64,000 nt of DNA, from positions 62,001-126,000 of the forward strand of contig NZ_JAIVMF010000008.1 of the NCBI RefSeq assembly GCF_020176715.1, read 5' to 3'. The translations under genes and the position numbers were made by a program. This document shows, piece after piece, positions 1 through 8,961 of this stretch. Each line of letters opens with the position of its first letter. Position 1 is the stretch's first letter. The notes under the pieces were generated by a model, which worked only from the letters and a program-made list of their open reading frames with translations, was not told the DNA's origin and made no database searches. The DNA comes from Stappia stellulata (GTDB taxonomy: Bacteria > Pseudomonadota > Alphaproteobacteria > Rhizobiales > Stappiaceae).

Positions 1-1
1 C

Positions 2-175
2 ATCCCGGTGGCTGTGGGAGCGGTTGCCGTGGTCCTGATGATGGGCTTGTGGAACATGATGCGCGGCGGCTCGTCGTCGCGCTCGCAGACCTTGATGCGC
101 TGGCGGGTCGGGCTGCAGTTCCTGGCCGTGGTCATCGTCATGGCCCTGCTCTATCTGACAACATCCACGCCGTGA
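2..175 (+). CDS. HIG1-type twin-transmembrane protein, C-terminal part
   Basis: Only the last 57 codons are in the window; the 5' end is cut off by the window edge. The visible part has two hydrophobic segments (about residues 1-17 and 35-52 of the fragment) joined by a short basic loop rich in Arg and Ser, and ends in TSTP. This hairpin layout is that of the HIG1/RCF1-type 'twin transmembrane' proteins that in alphaproteobacteria often lie just upstream of a PduO-type adenosyltransferase, as here (42 bp gap). In mitochondria the family assists respiratory supercomplexes; the bacterial role is not established. The family call rests on hydrophobicity pattern and context. Confidence 0.6.
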   Translation: MPVAVGAVAVVLMMGLWNMMRGGSSSRSQTLMRWRVGLQFLAVVIVMALLYLTTSTP

Positions 176-217
176 TCCCCACGGGGTGGCCAACATCCAA
201 CCTGCAAGGGAGCGGCC

Positions 218-793
218 ATGGTTGTCCTCAACAAGATCTACACGAAGACCGGCGACGCCGGGACGACGGCGCTGGCGTCCGGCGAGCGTCGGCCCAAGCA
301 CGATCTCAGGGTGGAGGCCTATGGAACCGTCGACGAGACCAATGCTGTGCTCGGGCTCGTGCGCCAGGTGACGGCAGACGCCCATCCGCAGCTCGATGCC
401 GTGCTCGGACGGATCCAGAACGACCTCTTCGACCTCGGCGCCGACCTTGCAACCCCGGAGACGGAGGAGCCGCCGGCCTATCCGCCGCTCAGGATCACCG
501 AAGCGCAGGTCACCGCCATCGAGACGGAGATTGACCGGCTGAACGCCGATCTCGAGCCCTTGCGCTCCTTCGTGCTGCCAGGCGGATCGGCGGCGGCGGC
601 GCATCTGCACATGGCGCGCACGGTGTCGCGGCGCGCGGAACGGCTGATGACGGCGCTTGCCGAAGCGGAAACGGTCAACCGGAACGCGATGGTGTATATG
701 AATCGCCTGTCGGATTTCTTTTTCGTGGCCTCGCGCTGGGCGAACGACAAGGGCGCGCAGGACGTGTTGTGGGTGCCCGGCAAGAACCGCTAG
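218..793 (+). CDS. pduO: Cob(I)alamin adenosyltransferase, PduO type
   Basis: Transfers the 5'-deoxyadenosyl group of ATP to cob(I)alamin, making adenosylcobalamin in the cytoplasm. The 191-residue length is normal for the family. Seen: the N-terminal ATP-binding motif YTKTGDAGTT (residues 8-17), the SRRAERL helix motif in the C-terminal half, and NRLSDFFFV near residue 162, all PduO/EutT hallmarks. A GGGAG Shine-Dalgarno sequence lies 5 bp before the ATG. The likely consumer within the window is the AdoCbl-dependent ethylmalonyl-CoA mutase at 35640-37667, and cobS-cobT at about 60 kb belong to the aerobic synthesis route. The closely following rhomboid gene (27 bp gap) is probably co-transcribed. 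Confidence 0.93.
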   Translation: MVVLNKIYTKTGDAGTTALASGERRPKHDLRVEAYGTVDETNAVLGLVRQVTADAHPQLDAVLGRIQNDLFDLGADLATPETEEPPAYPPLRITEAQVTAIETEIDRLNADLEPLRSFVLPGGSAAAAHLHMARTVSRRAERLMTALAEAETVNRNAMVYMNRLSDFFFVASRWANDKGAQDVLWVPGKNR

Positions 794-820
794 CCCCCGG
801 CGCGGGCAGGGAGAGACGCG

Positions 821-1513
821 ATGTTCATTCCGCTGCATGACACCAACCCCCTGCGGCACGTGCAGCGGCAATATGTCACATGGGGCCTGATCCTGGCGAA
901 TGTGGCGGTCTTCGTGATCGTGCAGGGTGGCGGGCTTTCCGGTCCGATGGCGCAAGCGGCAAGCCTCTCCTACGGGCTGGTGCCGGCGGTGCTCTTCGAC
1001 ATTCGCGATCTCGCGCCCGAACTGGCCGTGCTGCCCGAGGGCGCTTCGCTGGTCACCTATGCCTTCCTGCACGGCGACTGGATGCATCTCGGCGGCAACA
1101 TGCTGTTCCTCTGGGTGTTCGGCGACAACGTCGAGGATGCGCTGGGGCATTTCCGCTATTTCGTTTTCTATCTCCTGTGCGCGGCCGCAGCCGGTTTGGC
1201 CCATGCGGTGATCGACCCGAACTCGGTCGCGCCGCTGATCGGTGCGTCCGGGGCCGTCGCCGGGGTGATCGGCGCCTATCTGGTGCTGCATCCGAAGGTC
1301 AATGTCTGGGTGCTGGCCTTCGGGCGGGTGCCGCTGCGCCTGCCCGCCGCATGGGTCCTGCTGGCCTGGATCGGATTTCAGCTGATGATGGCTTTCGGCG
1401 GCGGCGACGAGCAGGTCGCCTGGTGGGCGCATGTCGCCGGGGCGGCTGCGGGTGCCGCGCTGATCGTGGTCATGCGGCGTCCCGGCGTCGTGCTTTTCGA
1501 CCGCGGACTGTAG
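821..1513 (+). CDS. Rhomboid-family intramembrane serine protease
   Basis: A membrane protein of 230 residues with about six hydrophobic segments. The catalytic dyad is visible: Ser143 in GASGAVAG and His204 in WAHVAGAAAG. The oxyanion-side motif HLGGN (His89, Asn93) is also intact, so the enzyme should be active rather than an iRhom-like relic. Rhomboids cleave single-pass membrane proteins within the bilayer; the substrate cannot be inferred here. It follows the adenosyltransferase by 27 bp with a GGGAGAG ribosome binding site, which suggests one transcript but not a shared function. Confidence 0.92.
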   Translation: MFIPLHDTNPLRHVQRQYVTWGLILANVAVFVIVQGGGLSGPMAQAASLSYGLVPAVLFDIRDLAPELAVLPEGASLVTYAFLHGDWMHLGGNMLFLWVFGDNVEDALGHFRYFVFYLLCAAAAGLAHAVIDPNSVAPLIGASGAVAGVIGAYLVLHPKVNVWVLAFGRVPLRLPAAWVLLAWIGFQLMMAFGGGDEQVAWWAHVAGAAAGAALIVVMRRPGVVLFDRGL

Positions 1514-1576
1514 GCAGGATTCTGCGGCGCCGCGCCGAGCCGCGGGTTTCGCGACAGCCGGGCGGCCTGCGCAGCG

Positions 1577-1605
1577 TTGACAGTGCGGTGGCGCGTCAGT
1601 ACGGT
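1577..1605 (+). promoter_or_regulatory. Candidate sigma-70 promoter for etfBA
   Basis: TTGACA (1577-1582), a 17-bp spacer, then TACGGT (1600-1605), about 120 bp before the etfB start. The -35 hexamer is a perfect match but the -10 is weak, so this is a plausible rather than firm call. It lies in the 210-bp gap between the rhomboid gene and etfB, which holds no other recognisable feature. Confidence 0.35.
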
Positions 1606-1723
1606 CGCCGCCCGACAGTCCAAATGGCAGAATTCAGCCGATGAAGCTGCCCTAACGGCATCTGACTTCGGCACAAGACCGGCGGCTTGCAGGCAGCCGC
1701 GCTAGCGGGAGGTTGAAAACCCC

Positions 1724-2473
1724 ATGAAGATCCTTGTCCCCGTCAAGCGGGTGATTGACTACAACGTCAAAGTGCGGGTGAAGGCGGACGGGTCGGGCGT
1801 CGACCTGGCCAACGTCAAGATGTCGATGAACCCCTTCGACGAGATCGCCGTCGAAGAGGCGATTCGCCTGCGCGAGGCCGGCAAGGCGGAGGAGATCATC
1901 GTCGTGTCGGTCGGTCCGCAGCAGGCGCAGGAAACCCTGCGCACGGGACTGGCCATGGGCGCAGATCGCGGCATCCTGGTCAAGACCGACCAGACGACCG
2001 AGCCGCTCGCTGTCGCCAAGATCCTCAAGGCCATCGTCGATGAGGAGGCACCCGGCCTCGTCATCCTCGGCAAGCAGGCGATCGACGACGACTGCAATCA
2101 GACGGGTCAGATGCTGGCGGCCCTGCTTGGCTGGTCGCAGGGTACCTTCGCCTCCAACGTCGATCTCGGCGAGGGCACGGTCGATGTGACCCGCGAGGTC
2201 GATGGCGGCCTGCAGACGATCAAGCTGACGATGCCGGCCGTGGTGACCACGGACCTGCGCCTCAACGAGCCGCGCTACGCCTCGCTTCCCAACATCATGA
2301 AGGCGAAGAAGAAGCCGATCGCGGAGAAGACCCCGGAAGACTGCGGCGTCGATATCGCGCCGCGCCTCGAGGTTCTCAAGACCACGGAGCCGCCCGCCCG
2401 CGAGGCAGGCGTCAAGGTCGGCAGCGTCGCCGAACTGGTCGAGAAGCTCAAATCCGAAGCCGGCGTCATCTGA
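1724..2473 (+). CDS. etfB: Electron transfer flavoprotein beta subunit
   Basis: Subunit of the heterodimeric ETF that takes electrons from acyl-CoA and other flavin dehydrogenases and passes them to ETF:ubiquinone oxidoreductase. The protein has 249 residues, the standard length. Seen: the N-terminal [10 protein letters not shown] start, the [12 protein letters not shown] segment, and the beta-subunit signature [20 protein letters not shown] (residues 175-194), the recognition loop that docks onto dehydrogenases. GGGAGG lies upstream of the ATG. It is followed after 26 bp by etfA, the universal partner, and then by a 3-hydroxyacyl-CoA dehydrogenase gene, which places it in fatty acid or acyl-CoA oxidation. 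Confidence 0.97.
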   Translation: MKILVPVKRVIDYNVKVRVKADGSGVDLANVKMSMNPFDEIAVEEAIRLREAGKAEEIIVVSVGPQQAQETLRTGLAMGADRGILVKTDQTTEPLAVAKILKAIVDEEAPGLVILGKQAIDDDCNQTGQMLAALLGWSQGTFASNVDLGEGTVDVTREVDGGLQTIKLTMPAVVTTDLRLNEPRYASLPNIMKAKKKPIAEKTPEDCGVDIAPRLEVLKTTEPPAREAGVKVGSVAELVEKLKSEAGVI

Positions 2474-2499
2474 GCGCTCACGACAGGGAGAACAGGACC

Positions 2500-3441
2500 A
2501 TGACCACACTTCTTGTTGCCGAGCACAGCAACAGCGCTCTCAACGAAGCCACGCATAAGGCGATGACCGCGGCCCTTGCCCTGGGCGGCGACGTCCATGT
2601 GCTGGTGGCGGGCAAGGATTGCCGCGCCGCCGCGGAAGCGGCCGCGAAGATTTCCGGTGCCGCCAAGGTGCTTGTCGCCGACGGCGACGGCCTGGCCGAA
2701 CAGCTTGCCGAGCCGATGGCCGACCTGGTCATGTCGCTCGCCGGGGATTACGACGCGATCGTCGCGCCGGCGACCGCGAACGGCAAGAACATCCTGCCGC
2801 GCGTCGCAGCGCTGCTCGACGTGATGCAGCTCTCCGACGTGACCGACGTGATCGACGCCTCGACCTTCGAGCGCCCGATCTATGCCGGCAACGCGCTTCA
2901 GACCGTGAAGTCGAACGATGCCAAGAAGGTCGTCACGGTGCGCACCGCGAGCTTCGCGGCCGCCGAGGAAGGCGGATCGGCGCCGATCGAGGACGTGGCC
3001 GCGACGAGCTCGGAGCTGTCCAGCTTCGTCGGCCAGGAGCTGTCGAAGTCCGACCGTCCGGAACTTGCCTCTGCAAAGGTGATCATCTCCGGCGGCCGCG
3101 CGCTCGGCTCCAAGGAGAAGTTCGAGGAGGTCATGCTCCCGGTCGCCGACGCGCTGGGCGCGGCTGTCGGCGCCTCGCGTGCCGCCGTCGATGCCGGCTA
3201 TGCGCCGAACGACTGGCAGGTCGGGCAGACCGGCAAGGTCGTTGCGCCTGATCTCTACATCGCCTGCGGCATTTCCGGCGCCATCCAGCATCTGGCCGGC
3301 ATGAAGGATTCCAAGGTGATCGTGGCGATCAACAAGGACGAGGAAGCGCCGATCTTCCAGGTTGCAGACTACGGTCTGGTCGCCGACCTGTTCGAGGTGC
3401 TGCCGGAGTTCAAGGCCGCCGTGGAAGCCGCCAAGAAGTGA
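2500..3441 (+). CDS. etfA: Electron transfer flavoprotein alpha subunit
   Basis: Partner of EtfB; carries the FAD. The 313-residue length is typical. The FAD-binding domain in the C-terminal half is intact: [11 protein letters not shown], the [10 protein letters not shown] segment, [14 protein letters not shown], then the signature [12 protein letters not shown] and the [12 protein letters not shown] stretch near residues 280-291. It forms a two-gene operon with etfB, closed by a strong intrinsic terminator 45 bp after the stop codon. Confidence 0.97.
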   Translation: MTTLLVAEHSNSALNEATHKAMTAALALGGDVHVLVAGKDCRAAAEAAAKISGAAKVLVADGDGLAEQLAEPMADLVMSLAGDYDAIVAPATANGKNILPRVAALLDVMQLSDVTDVIDASTFERPIYAGNALQTVKSNDAKKVVTVRTASFAAAEEGGSAPIEDVAATSSELSSFVGQELSKSDRPELASAKVIISGGRALGSKEKFEEVMLPVADALGAAVGASRAAVDAGYAPNDWQVGQTGKVVAPDLYIACGISGAIQHLAGMKDSKVIVAINKDEEAPIFQVADYGLVADLFEVLPEFKAAVEAAKK

Positions 3442-3485
3442 GCTTCCCGTTCGGCCAACGGCGTCGGACGGCAGTGAGACACGCA

Positions 3486-3513
3486 AGAGCCCGCCCGTCC
3501 GGCGGGCTCTTTT
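3486..3513 (+). terminator. Intrinsic terminator of etfBA
   Basis: A perfect 10-bp stem (AGAGCCCGCC at 3486-3495 with its complement at 3501-3510), a 5-nt loop, and a run of T that begins in the stem end and continues to 3513. It is a textbook Rho-independent terminator on the plus strand after etfA. Confidence 0.9.
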
Positions 3514-3678
3514 CGTTGAGCCGCCGGACGGACGGGTGTTGCAAGGCCCGATGACCGCCCGCACCATGTGCGAAAAACGGAGGGGGGTTCTTGCGGTCGG
3601 GGCGGGAAGTTGCGATGAATAGCCCCTCAGTTTTCCAAGAGCGCGAACAGTCGCGCTGAACCCAAATCGGAACGAAAA

Positions 3679-4560
3679 ATGGTGGTCGAGATCAAGAAGG
3701 TCGGTGTGATCGGCGCGGGCCAGATGGGCAACGGCATCGCGCATGTCTGCGCCGTGGCCGGGTTCGATGTGTGGCTCAACGATATTTCCGTCGACCGGGT
3801 CCAGTCGGGCCTTGCATCGATCAACGGCAACATGGCGCGCCAGGTCGCCAAGGGCCTGATCACCGAGGACGAACGCACGGCGGCGCTTGACCGGCTGAAA
3901 CCGGCCGAAAGCATGGACGAACTCGCCGATGTCGATCTGGTGATTGAATCGGCCGTCGAGAACGAGCAGATCAAGCGCAAGATCTTCGCGCAGCTCTGTC
4001 CGCTCTTGAAGCCCGAGGCGATCCTCGCCACCAACACCTCGTCGATCTCCATTACCCGGCTGGCCGCAACGACCGACCGCCCCGAGCGCTTCATCGGCAT
4101 TCACTTCATGAATCCGGTCCCGCTGATGGAGCTGGTCGAGCTGGTGCGTGGCATCGCGACCGAAGACGAGACCTTCGAAGCGTCCAAGGTGTTCACCCGG
4201 AAGCTCGGCAAGACCATCGCGGTCGCCGAAGACTTCCCGGCCTTCATGGTCAACCGCATCCTGCTGCCGATGATCAACGAGGCGATCTACACGCTCTATG
4301 AGGGCGTCGGGTCCGTCGAGGCGATCGATACGGCGATGAAGCTTGGCGCGAACCATCCGATGGGGCCGCTGCAGCTCGCCGATTTCATCGGTCTCGACAC
4401 CTGCCTGTCGATCATGCAGGTGCTCTACGAGGGGCTGGCCGACAGCAAGTATCGTCCCTGCCCGCTGCTGGTGAAATACGTCGAGGCCGGATGGCTCGGG
4501 CGCAAGACCCAGCGCGGCTTCTACGACTACCGCGGCGAGACCCCGGTCCCGACGCGCTGA
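3679..4560 (+). CDS. hbd: 3-hydroxybutyryl-CoA dehydrogenase (3-hydroxyacyl-CoA dehydrogenase family)
   Basis: NAD(P)-dependent oxidation of 3-hydroxyacyl-CoA to 3-ketoacyl-CoA, or the reverse. At 293 residues it is the free-standing short form, without an enoyl-CoA hydratase domain. Seen: the N-terminal Rossmann motif GVIGAGQMGNG (residues 9-19), the catalytic-His segment GIHFMNPVPLMELVE, and the C-terminal domain beginning with DFPAFMVNRIL. The GHF/GIHF His and following Asn-Pro match active members. The ribosome binding site is weak (CGGAACG). The downstream CoA ligase gene begins after 28 bp, so the two are probably co-expressed in acyl-CoA or polyhydroxybutyrate-related metabolism. Confidence 0.9.
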   Translation: MVVEIKKVGVIGAGQMGNGIAHVCAVAGFDVWLNDISVDRVQSGLASINGNMARQVAKGLITEDERTAALDRLKPAESMDELADVDLVIESAVENEQIKRKIFAQLCPLLKPEAILATNTSSISITRLAATTDRPERFIGIHFMNPVPLMELVELVRGIATEDETFEASKVFTRKLGKTIAVAEDFPAFMVNRILLPMINEAIYTLYEGVGSVEAIDTAMKLGANHPMGPLQLADFIGLDTCLSIMQVLYEGLADSKYRPCPLLVKYVEAGWLGRKTQRGFYDYRGETPVPTR

Positions 4561-4588
4561 CGCGGACGGGACGGAGCCCGCGTCCGTC

Positions 4589-6097
4589 ATGGCCAATCTC
4601 GCGCAGTATTGCCTCACGCAGGCGGATCCGGATCCCGCGCGCGAGGCGCTTCTGGTTCTCGGCCCCGGGGCCGTCGTGCAGGAGCGCTGGACCTATGGCG
4701 ATCTGAGCGCCGCCGTTCACGCGGTGGCCGGCGGTCTTGGCGCACTCGGTCTTGAGCCCGGTGCGCGCGTTCTGCTGCGGCTCGGCCATTCCAGTGATTT
4801 TCCCTTGATGTTCTTCGGTGCGATCGGCGCCGGCCTCGTGCCGGTGCCGACCTCGGCGATGCTGACCGCCGGCGAGTGCGACGCGCTTCTCGCCGATAGC
4901 GGGGCGGCGCTTGTCCTGCATGACGGCCACACGACGCTGCCGTCCGATCCGGGGCCAGCACGGTTGCTGGGACCGGACGTTCTCCGGGCGCTGAAGCAGG
5001 CCGTGCCGGCTCCGTTTGTCGATCTCGACGAGGATGCGCCGGCTTTTTTGGTCTATACCTCCGGCACCAGCGGACGGGCAAAGGGCGTTTTGCACGCGCA
5101 GCGCTCCGCGCGCGGACGCGCGCCGATGGCCCGCGGCTGGACCGGCCTCGGCCCGCACGACCGGCTGCTGCATGCGGGTGCCTTCAACTGGACCTATACG
5201 CTCGGGGTCGGGCTGATGGACCCCTGGGCCAACGGCGCGACCAGTCTGGTCTATGACGGTCCGCGCGATCCGCAGGTCTGGCCGGAACTGATCGAGGCGA
5301 GCGGAGCGACGTTGTTCGCCGCCGTGCCGAGCCTCTATCGGCGCATCCTGAAATATGGCGAGGTCCGGCCGGACAGCTTTCCGGCGCTGCGCCACGGGCT
5401 GACGGCGGGCGAGGCGCTCGCCCCGGATCTGCATGCCGAGTGGTGCGCGGCGACCGGGCGGCCGCTCTATGAGGCGCTCGGCATGAGCGAGATCTCCACC
5501 TATGTCTCCAGCGGCCCGGAGACGCCGACGCGGCCGGGCAGTCCGGGGCGGGCGCAGCCCGGGCGGCGGATCGCGATCCTCGATCCCGACAGCGCGGACA
5601 CGACCCCGTTGCCGGCCGGGGAAACCGGGCTTTTGGGCGTTCATCGCGGCGATTCGGGGCTGATGCTGCGCTACTGGGAGCGGCCGGAAGACACGGCAGC
5701 GGCGTTTCGCGGGGACTGGTTCCTGACCGGCGACCGCGCCTCCATCGATGAGGAGGGCTACGTCTGGTACGGCGGGCGGACCGACGACGTGATGAATGCC
5801 TTCGGCTACCGGGTGGCGCCGCAGGAAGTGGAACACGCCCTGCTCACCCATCCCGATGTCCAGGATGTCGCTGTGACCGATGTGGAAGCCTCCTCGGGCG
5901 TCAGCCTGATCACTGCCTTCGTCATCCTGAGCGAGGGCGCGCGGGCCGACGAAACGGCCCTCGCCGGTCATGCCGCGCGGCATCTGGCGGAATACAAGCG
6001 ACCGAAGGCTTATCGCTTCGTCGAGAGCCTGCCGCGGACGCCGTCGGGGAAGCTCCGGCGCAAGGACCTGAAGTCCGGCACGCCTTCGCGCGGGTAG
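4589..6097 (+). CDS. AMP-dependent acyl-CoA synthetase/ligase (benzoate-CoA-ligase-like)
   Basis: An ANL-superfamily enzyme of 502 residues that activates a carboxylic acid with ATP and CoA. Seen: the P-loop YTSGTSGRAKG (residues 156-166), the A5-like motif YEALGMSE, the hinge region FLTGDRASIDEEGYVWYGGRTDD, and the catalytic lysine K488 in TPSGKLRRKD. All are intact, so it should be active. The acid substrate cannot be read from sequence; its size and layout resemble benzoate- and short-chain acyl-CoA ligases. Its position after a 3-hydroxyacyl-CoA dehydrogenase and near etfAB suggests a role in acyl-CoA catabolism. Confidence 0.85.
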   Translation: MANLAQYCLTQADPDPAREALLVLGPGAVVQERWTYGDLSAAVHAVAGGLGALGLEPGARVLLRLGHSSDFPLMFFGAIGAGLVPVPTSAMLTAGECDALLADSGAALVLHDGHTTLPSDPGPARLLGPDVLRALKQAVPAPFVDLDEDAPAFLVYTSGTSGRAKGVLHAQRSARGRAPMARGWTGLGPHDRLLHAGAFNWTYTLGVGLMDPWANGATSLVYDGPRDPQVWPELIEASGATLFAAVPSLYRRILKYGEVRPDSFPALRHGLTAGEALAPDLHAEWCAATGRPLYEALGMSEISTYVSSGPETPTRPGSPGRAQPGRRIAILDPDSADTTPLPAGETGLLGVHRGDSGLMLRYWERPEDTAAAFRGDWFLTGDRASIDEEGYVWYGGRTDDVMNAFGYRVAPQEVEHALLTHPDVQDVAVTDVEASSGVSLITAFVILSEGARADETALAGHAARHLAEYKRPKAYRFVESLPRTPSGKLRRKDLKSGTPSRG

Positions 6098-6116
6098 GTG
6101 CGAGAATGCGACAGGC

Positions 6117-6131
6117 TTAACCCAAGCTTAA
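6117..6131 (+). promoter_or_regulatory. Perfect CtrA binding box (TTAA-N7-TTAA)
   Basis: TTAA at 6117-6120, seven bases, TTAA at 6128-6131: an exact match to the CtrA consensus of alphaproteobacteria. It ends 44 bp before the start of the small motility-type gene at 6176, the usual distance for an activated promoter. In DNA of this GC content such a site is rare by chance. Confidence 0.65.
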
Positions 6132-6175
6132 CGCCTGCCGGGCTAGGCATGGGGATCACGCCTCAGGAGTGTTTC

Positions 6176-6376
6176 ATGTCCAGCGTTGCCGGCGCCATGG
6201 TTGCCGCCTCACAGGCCCAGATGCAGACCACGCTTGCCGCCACGTTCCTCAAGCAGAACGCGAGCGCGGAAGCCGGGCTTGTCGCCGTGCTGGAACAAAA
6301 CGCCGAAATGGCCGCCGCCGCCGCCAAGGCCCCGCCTGCGGGCGGCATGGGCGCGCGGCTCGACGTCTCCGTCTGA
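6176..6376 (+). CDS. Small YjfB-like putative motility protein
   Basis: A protein of 66 residues starting MSSVAGAMVAASQAQMQ. The start at 6176 is chosen because CAGGAGTG sits 5 bp upstream; longer readings lack a ribosome binding site and would run through the CtrA box. The N-terminal amphipathic helix with A-x-SQAQ-x-Q, followed by a region rich in Ala, Glu and Gln, matches the short YjfB family annotated as 'putative motility protein'. No enzymatic motif or signal peptide is present. Its function is unknown; the CtrA box directly upstream supports cell-cycle or motility-linked expression, as CtrA controls flagellar genes in this class. Confidence 0.7.
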   Translation: MSSVAGAMVAASQAQMQTTLAATFLKQNASAEAGLVAVLEQNAEMAAAAAKAPPAGGMGARLDVSV

Positions 6377-6383
6377 TCTTCCC

Positions 6384-7046
6384 TCAGGTTCCGCTTTCGC
6401 CAAGGGCTGCCCGGATGAGCGCCTTGGCGTCTTCGCTTGCCCATTCCGCCGGACCCATCAGCGTGCCGATCTCGCATCCGTTCCTGTCGATCAGCATGGT
6501 GGACGGCAGGCCGGGGGCCCGCCCGCGCGAGCGCGCGGTCTGGAAGATCTGCATCGTCGGATCGGCATAAAACGCGAGTCGCGACACGCCGATGTCCTTC
6601 AGGAAGGCCTTCGGCTTTTCATCCGACCCGCGATCCACGCTCACCGTCACCACCTCGAAAGCCTCGCTGCCGAGCTCGGCCTGCAGTTCGTCGAGCGCCG
6701 GCATTTCCTTGCGGCAGGGCGCGCACCATGTCGCCCATAGGTTCAAAAGCACCGTGCGGCCGGCGAAATCGCCGATCGTCAGATCGGCGCCCGTGTCGTC
6801 CTTGAAGGCGAGGTCGGCGAGCGACAGCGGCTTGCTGGCCGGCAGGAACGCGGCGACCTCGCCGGTTGCCTTCGGGGCAACGGCCTCGGCCAGTTGCAGG
6901 GCGCCGGTGCAGGTCCCGGCCTGCTGTCGGTTGCCATCTGGCCCGCCGATCACGTATACCGCCGCCAGTCCCGCCAGAAGAACGAGAGCTGCGACAGCAG
7001 CGAAGACGATCGGGCGGGGTCGTCGGGTCTTAGGTCCGTTGGTCAT
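6384..7046 (-). CDS. tlpA: TlpA-family thiol:disulfide oxidoreductase
   Basis: A membrane-anchored periplasmic thioredoxin-like protein of 220 residues. A basic N-terminus is followed by one transmembrane helix (about residues 13-33). The redox site WCAPC is at residues 107-111 inside the [16 protein letters not shown] motif, and the usual cis-Pro region ([12 protein letters not shown]) is present. TlpA-type proteins act in cytochrome c oxidase copper-site and cytochrome c maturation. The gene is divergent from argH, a pairing often seen in Rhizobiales; the two share the 43-bp gap, so their promoters must overlap the coding ends. Confidence 0.9.
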   Translation of the reverse strand: MTNGPKTRRPRPIVFAAVAALVLLAGLAAVYVIGGPDGNRQQAGTCTGALQLAEAVAPKATGEVAAFLPASKPLSLADLAFKDDTGADLTIGDFAGRTVLLNLWATWCAPCRKEMPALDELQAELGSEAFEVVTVSVDRGSDEKPKAFLKDIGVSRLAFYADPTMQIFQTARSRGRAPGLPSTMLIDRNGCEIGTLMGPAEWASEDAKALIRAALGESGT

Positions 7047-7089
7047 CTATCCATTATCCGTCCGTCAAGGGCGCCAGAAGGGCAAGTTC

Positions 7090-8490
7090 ATGAGCAATCG
7101 CATGTGGGGAGGCCGGTTCGCGGAAGGCCCGGACGCCATCATGGAGGAGATCAACGCCTCCATCGATTACGATCGCAAGCTCTACTCCCAGGATATAGAG
7201 GGTTCGAAGGCTCATGTCCGCATGCTGGCGGCGCGCGAAATTGTCGCCGCCGACGATGCTGAGAAGATCGCTCACGGTCTAGACACGATCCGGTCAGAAA
7301 TCGAGTCCGGCGCCTTCACCTTCCAGCGCTCGCTGGAAGACATTCACATGAACATCGAGGCGCGGCTCGCAGAGCTGATCGGGCCGACGGCCGGACGCCT
7401 GCACACGGCGCGCTCGCGCAACGACCAGGTCGCGACCGATTTCCGCATGTGGGTCCGCGACACGCTGGACACGCTCGACGCCCAGCTGACCGCCCTGATC
7501 CAGGGGCTGGCGGAGCGCGCGCTGGAGCACGCCGGCGACGTTATGCCGGGTTTCACGCATTTGCAGTCGGCCCAGCCGGTGACCTTCGGCCATCATCTTC
7601 TGGCCTATGTCGAGATGTTTTCCCGTGACCGCAGCCGAATGCGCGATGCGCGCGCGCGCATGAACGAATGCCCGCTCGGCTCCGCCGCCCTTGCCGGAAC
7701 CTCCTTTCCGATCGACCGGGAGATGACGGCGAAGAGCCTCGGCTTCGACCGTCCGACGGCGAATTCGCTCGATGCGGTGTCCGACCGCGATTTCATCATC
7801 GAGGCGCTCGGTGCGGCCTCGATCTGCTCGATGCACCTGTCGCGCCTCGCCGAAGAGATCGTGATCTGGTGTTCCGCGCAGTTCGGTTTCGTCACCCTGT
7901 CGGACAAGTTCTCGACCGGGTCCTCGATCATGCCGCAGAAGAAGAACCCGGACGCGGCCGAGCTGGTACGCGCCAAGACGGGCCGGATCTACGGGTCGCT
8001 CACCGCCCTTCTCGTGATGATGAAGGGCCTGCCGCTCGCCTATTCCAAGGACATGCAGGAAGACAAGGAACAGGCTTTCGACGGTCTGCCCAGCCTGTCG
8101 CTGGCGCTTGCCGCGATGACCGGCATGGTCGCCGACCTGCAGCCCAACACCAAGGCGATGAAACAGGCGGCCGGCTCCGGCTATTCGACCGCGACGGATC
8201 TTGCCGACTGGCTCGTGCGCGTCCTCGGCATGCCGTTCCGCGACGCCCATCATGTCACGGGGCGGATCGTGGCGCTTGGCGTGGAGCGCGGCGTGGCGCT
8301 GCACAAGATCCCGCTCGCCGACCTGCAGGCCATCGAACCGCGCATCACCGCCGATCTCTTCTCCGTGCTGACCGTCGACAAGTCGGTGCGCTCGCGCACC
8401 AGCTACGGCGGAACGGCGCCGGCCAACGTGCGCAAGCAGGCGCGGCGCTGGCTGAAGACACTGGAACGCGAGGCGCGCACGCGCGCCTGA
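7090..8490 (+). CDS. argH: Argininosuccinate lyase
   Basis: Last step of arginine synthesis: argininosuccinate to arginine and fumarate, in the cytoplasm. The protein has 466 residues, normal for the family. The start [10 protein letters not shown] at 7090 is the conserved N-terminus; a longer in-frame reading would cross the divergent tlpA gene. Seen: [14 protein letters not shown], the catalytic-His loop [16 protein letters not shown], and the fumarase/lyase superfamily signature [12 protein letters not shown] (about residues 277-288). It is followed by lptM and lysA on the same strand. Confidence 0.97.
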   Translation: MSNRMWGGRFAEGPDAIMEEINASIDYDRKLYSQDIEGSKAHVRMLAAREIVAADDAEKIAHGLDTIRSEIESGAFTFQRSLEDIHMNIEARLAELIGPTAGRLHTARSRNDQVATDFRMWVRDTLDTLDAQLTALIQGLAERALEHAGDVMPGFTHLQSAQPVTFGHHLLAYVEMFSRDRSRMRDARARMNECPLGSAALAGTSFPIDREMTAKSLGFDRPTANSLDAVSDRDFIIEALGAASICSMHLSRLAEEIVIWCSAQFGFVTLSDKFSTGSSIMPQKKNPDAAELVRAKTGRIYGSLTALLVMMKGLPLAYSKDMQEDKEQAFDGLPSLSLALAAMTGMVADLQPNTKAMKQAAGSGYSTATDLADWLVRVLGMPFRDAHHVTGRIVALGVERGVALHKIPLADLQAIEPRITADLFSVLTVDKSVRSRTSYGGTAPANVRKQARRWLKTLEREARTRA

Positions 8491-8627
8491 CGAACGGGCC
8501 CATGCGTTTCTTCATCGGTGCGGCATCCGGCAACGCGAAAGGGTTGCGGGGCGCCGCGCCGCATGCGAGGAAACGCAGGCAGGACAGCGCGCGAACGCCG
8601 CGCGGCGAGACGGGAGTGCAGCGGATC

Positions 8628-8840
8628 ATGGGCAGGGGTAGGGTCTTCGGCTCGGTGAAGGGCGGCGTGCTGATCGTGGCCGTTCTGGCGCTGACATTGG
8701 CCGGCTGCGGCCGACGCGGCGCGCTCGATACGCCGGCAAGCGCCGACCCGGCGATGCCGGGCGGCGTCATCGGTCAACCGCAAGCCGTCCAGCCGTCCGA
8801 CCGCGACGACCGACGCTTTATACTCGACTCCATCATCTGA
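8628..8840 (+). CDS. lptM: Small lipoprotein, LptM (YifL) family
   Basis: A lipoprotein precursor of 70 residues. A short basic N-terminus and hydrophobic helix end in the lipobox LAGC (Cys at about residue 25), followed by GRRGALDTP; the CG(R/Q)KGxL-type motif after the lipid Cys is the LptM/YifL hallmark, and the gene lies just before lysA as in most proteobacteria. In E. coli LptM helps mature the LptD/LptE outer membrane translocon; an lptE gene is present at 27736. The ATG at 8628 is used because the in-frame GTG at 8616 lies directly on the GGGAG Shine-Dalgarno element. Confidence 0.85.
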   Translation: MGRGRVFGSVKGGVLIVAVLALTLAGCGRRGALDTPASADPAMPGGVIGQPQAVQPSDRDDRRFILDSII

Positions 8841-8961
8841 CGGGGCACCGGGCCGGCGCGCGCCGCGCAGTGCCTCAGGACCGGCATTCCCAACAAGCTG
8901 ACCCGCAGAGCCGGCCAACAAACCGGCCACGGCGCGCAGATCACAGGCAGGACAACGACCC

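Noticed and set aside
3658-3673. GAAC repeat before hbd as a LexA box
   Set aside because: The two GAAC words are separated by eight bases, not seven, and hbd is not a DNA-damage gene.
2275-4617. 780-codon open frame on the minus strand
   Set aside because: It lies antisense to etfB, etfA and hbd, all clear genes. Its composition (Arg, His, Asp, Leu-rich) is that of an antisense frame in GC-rich DNA, with no recognisable domain.
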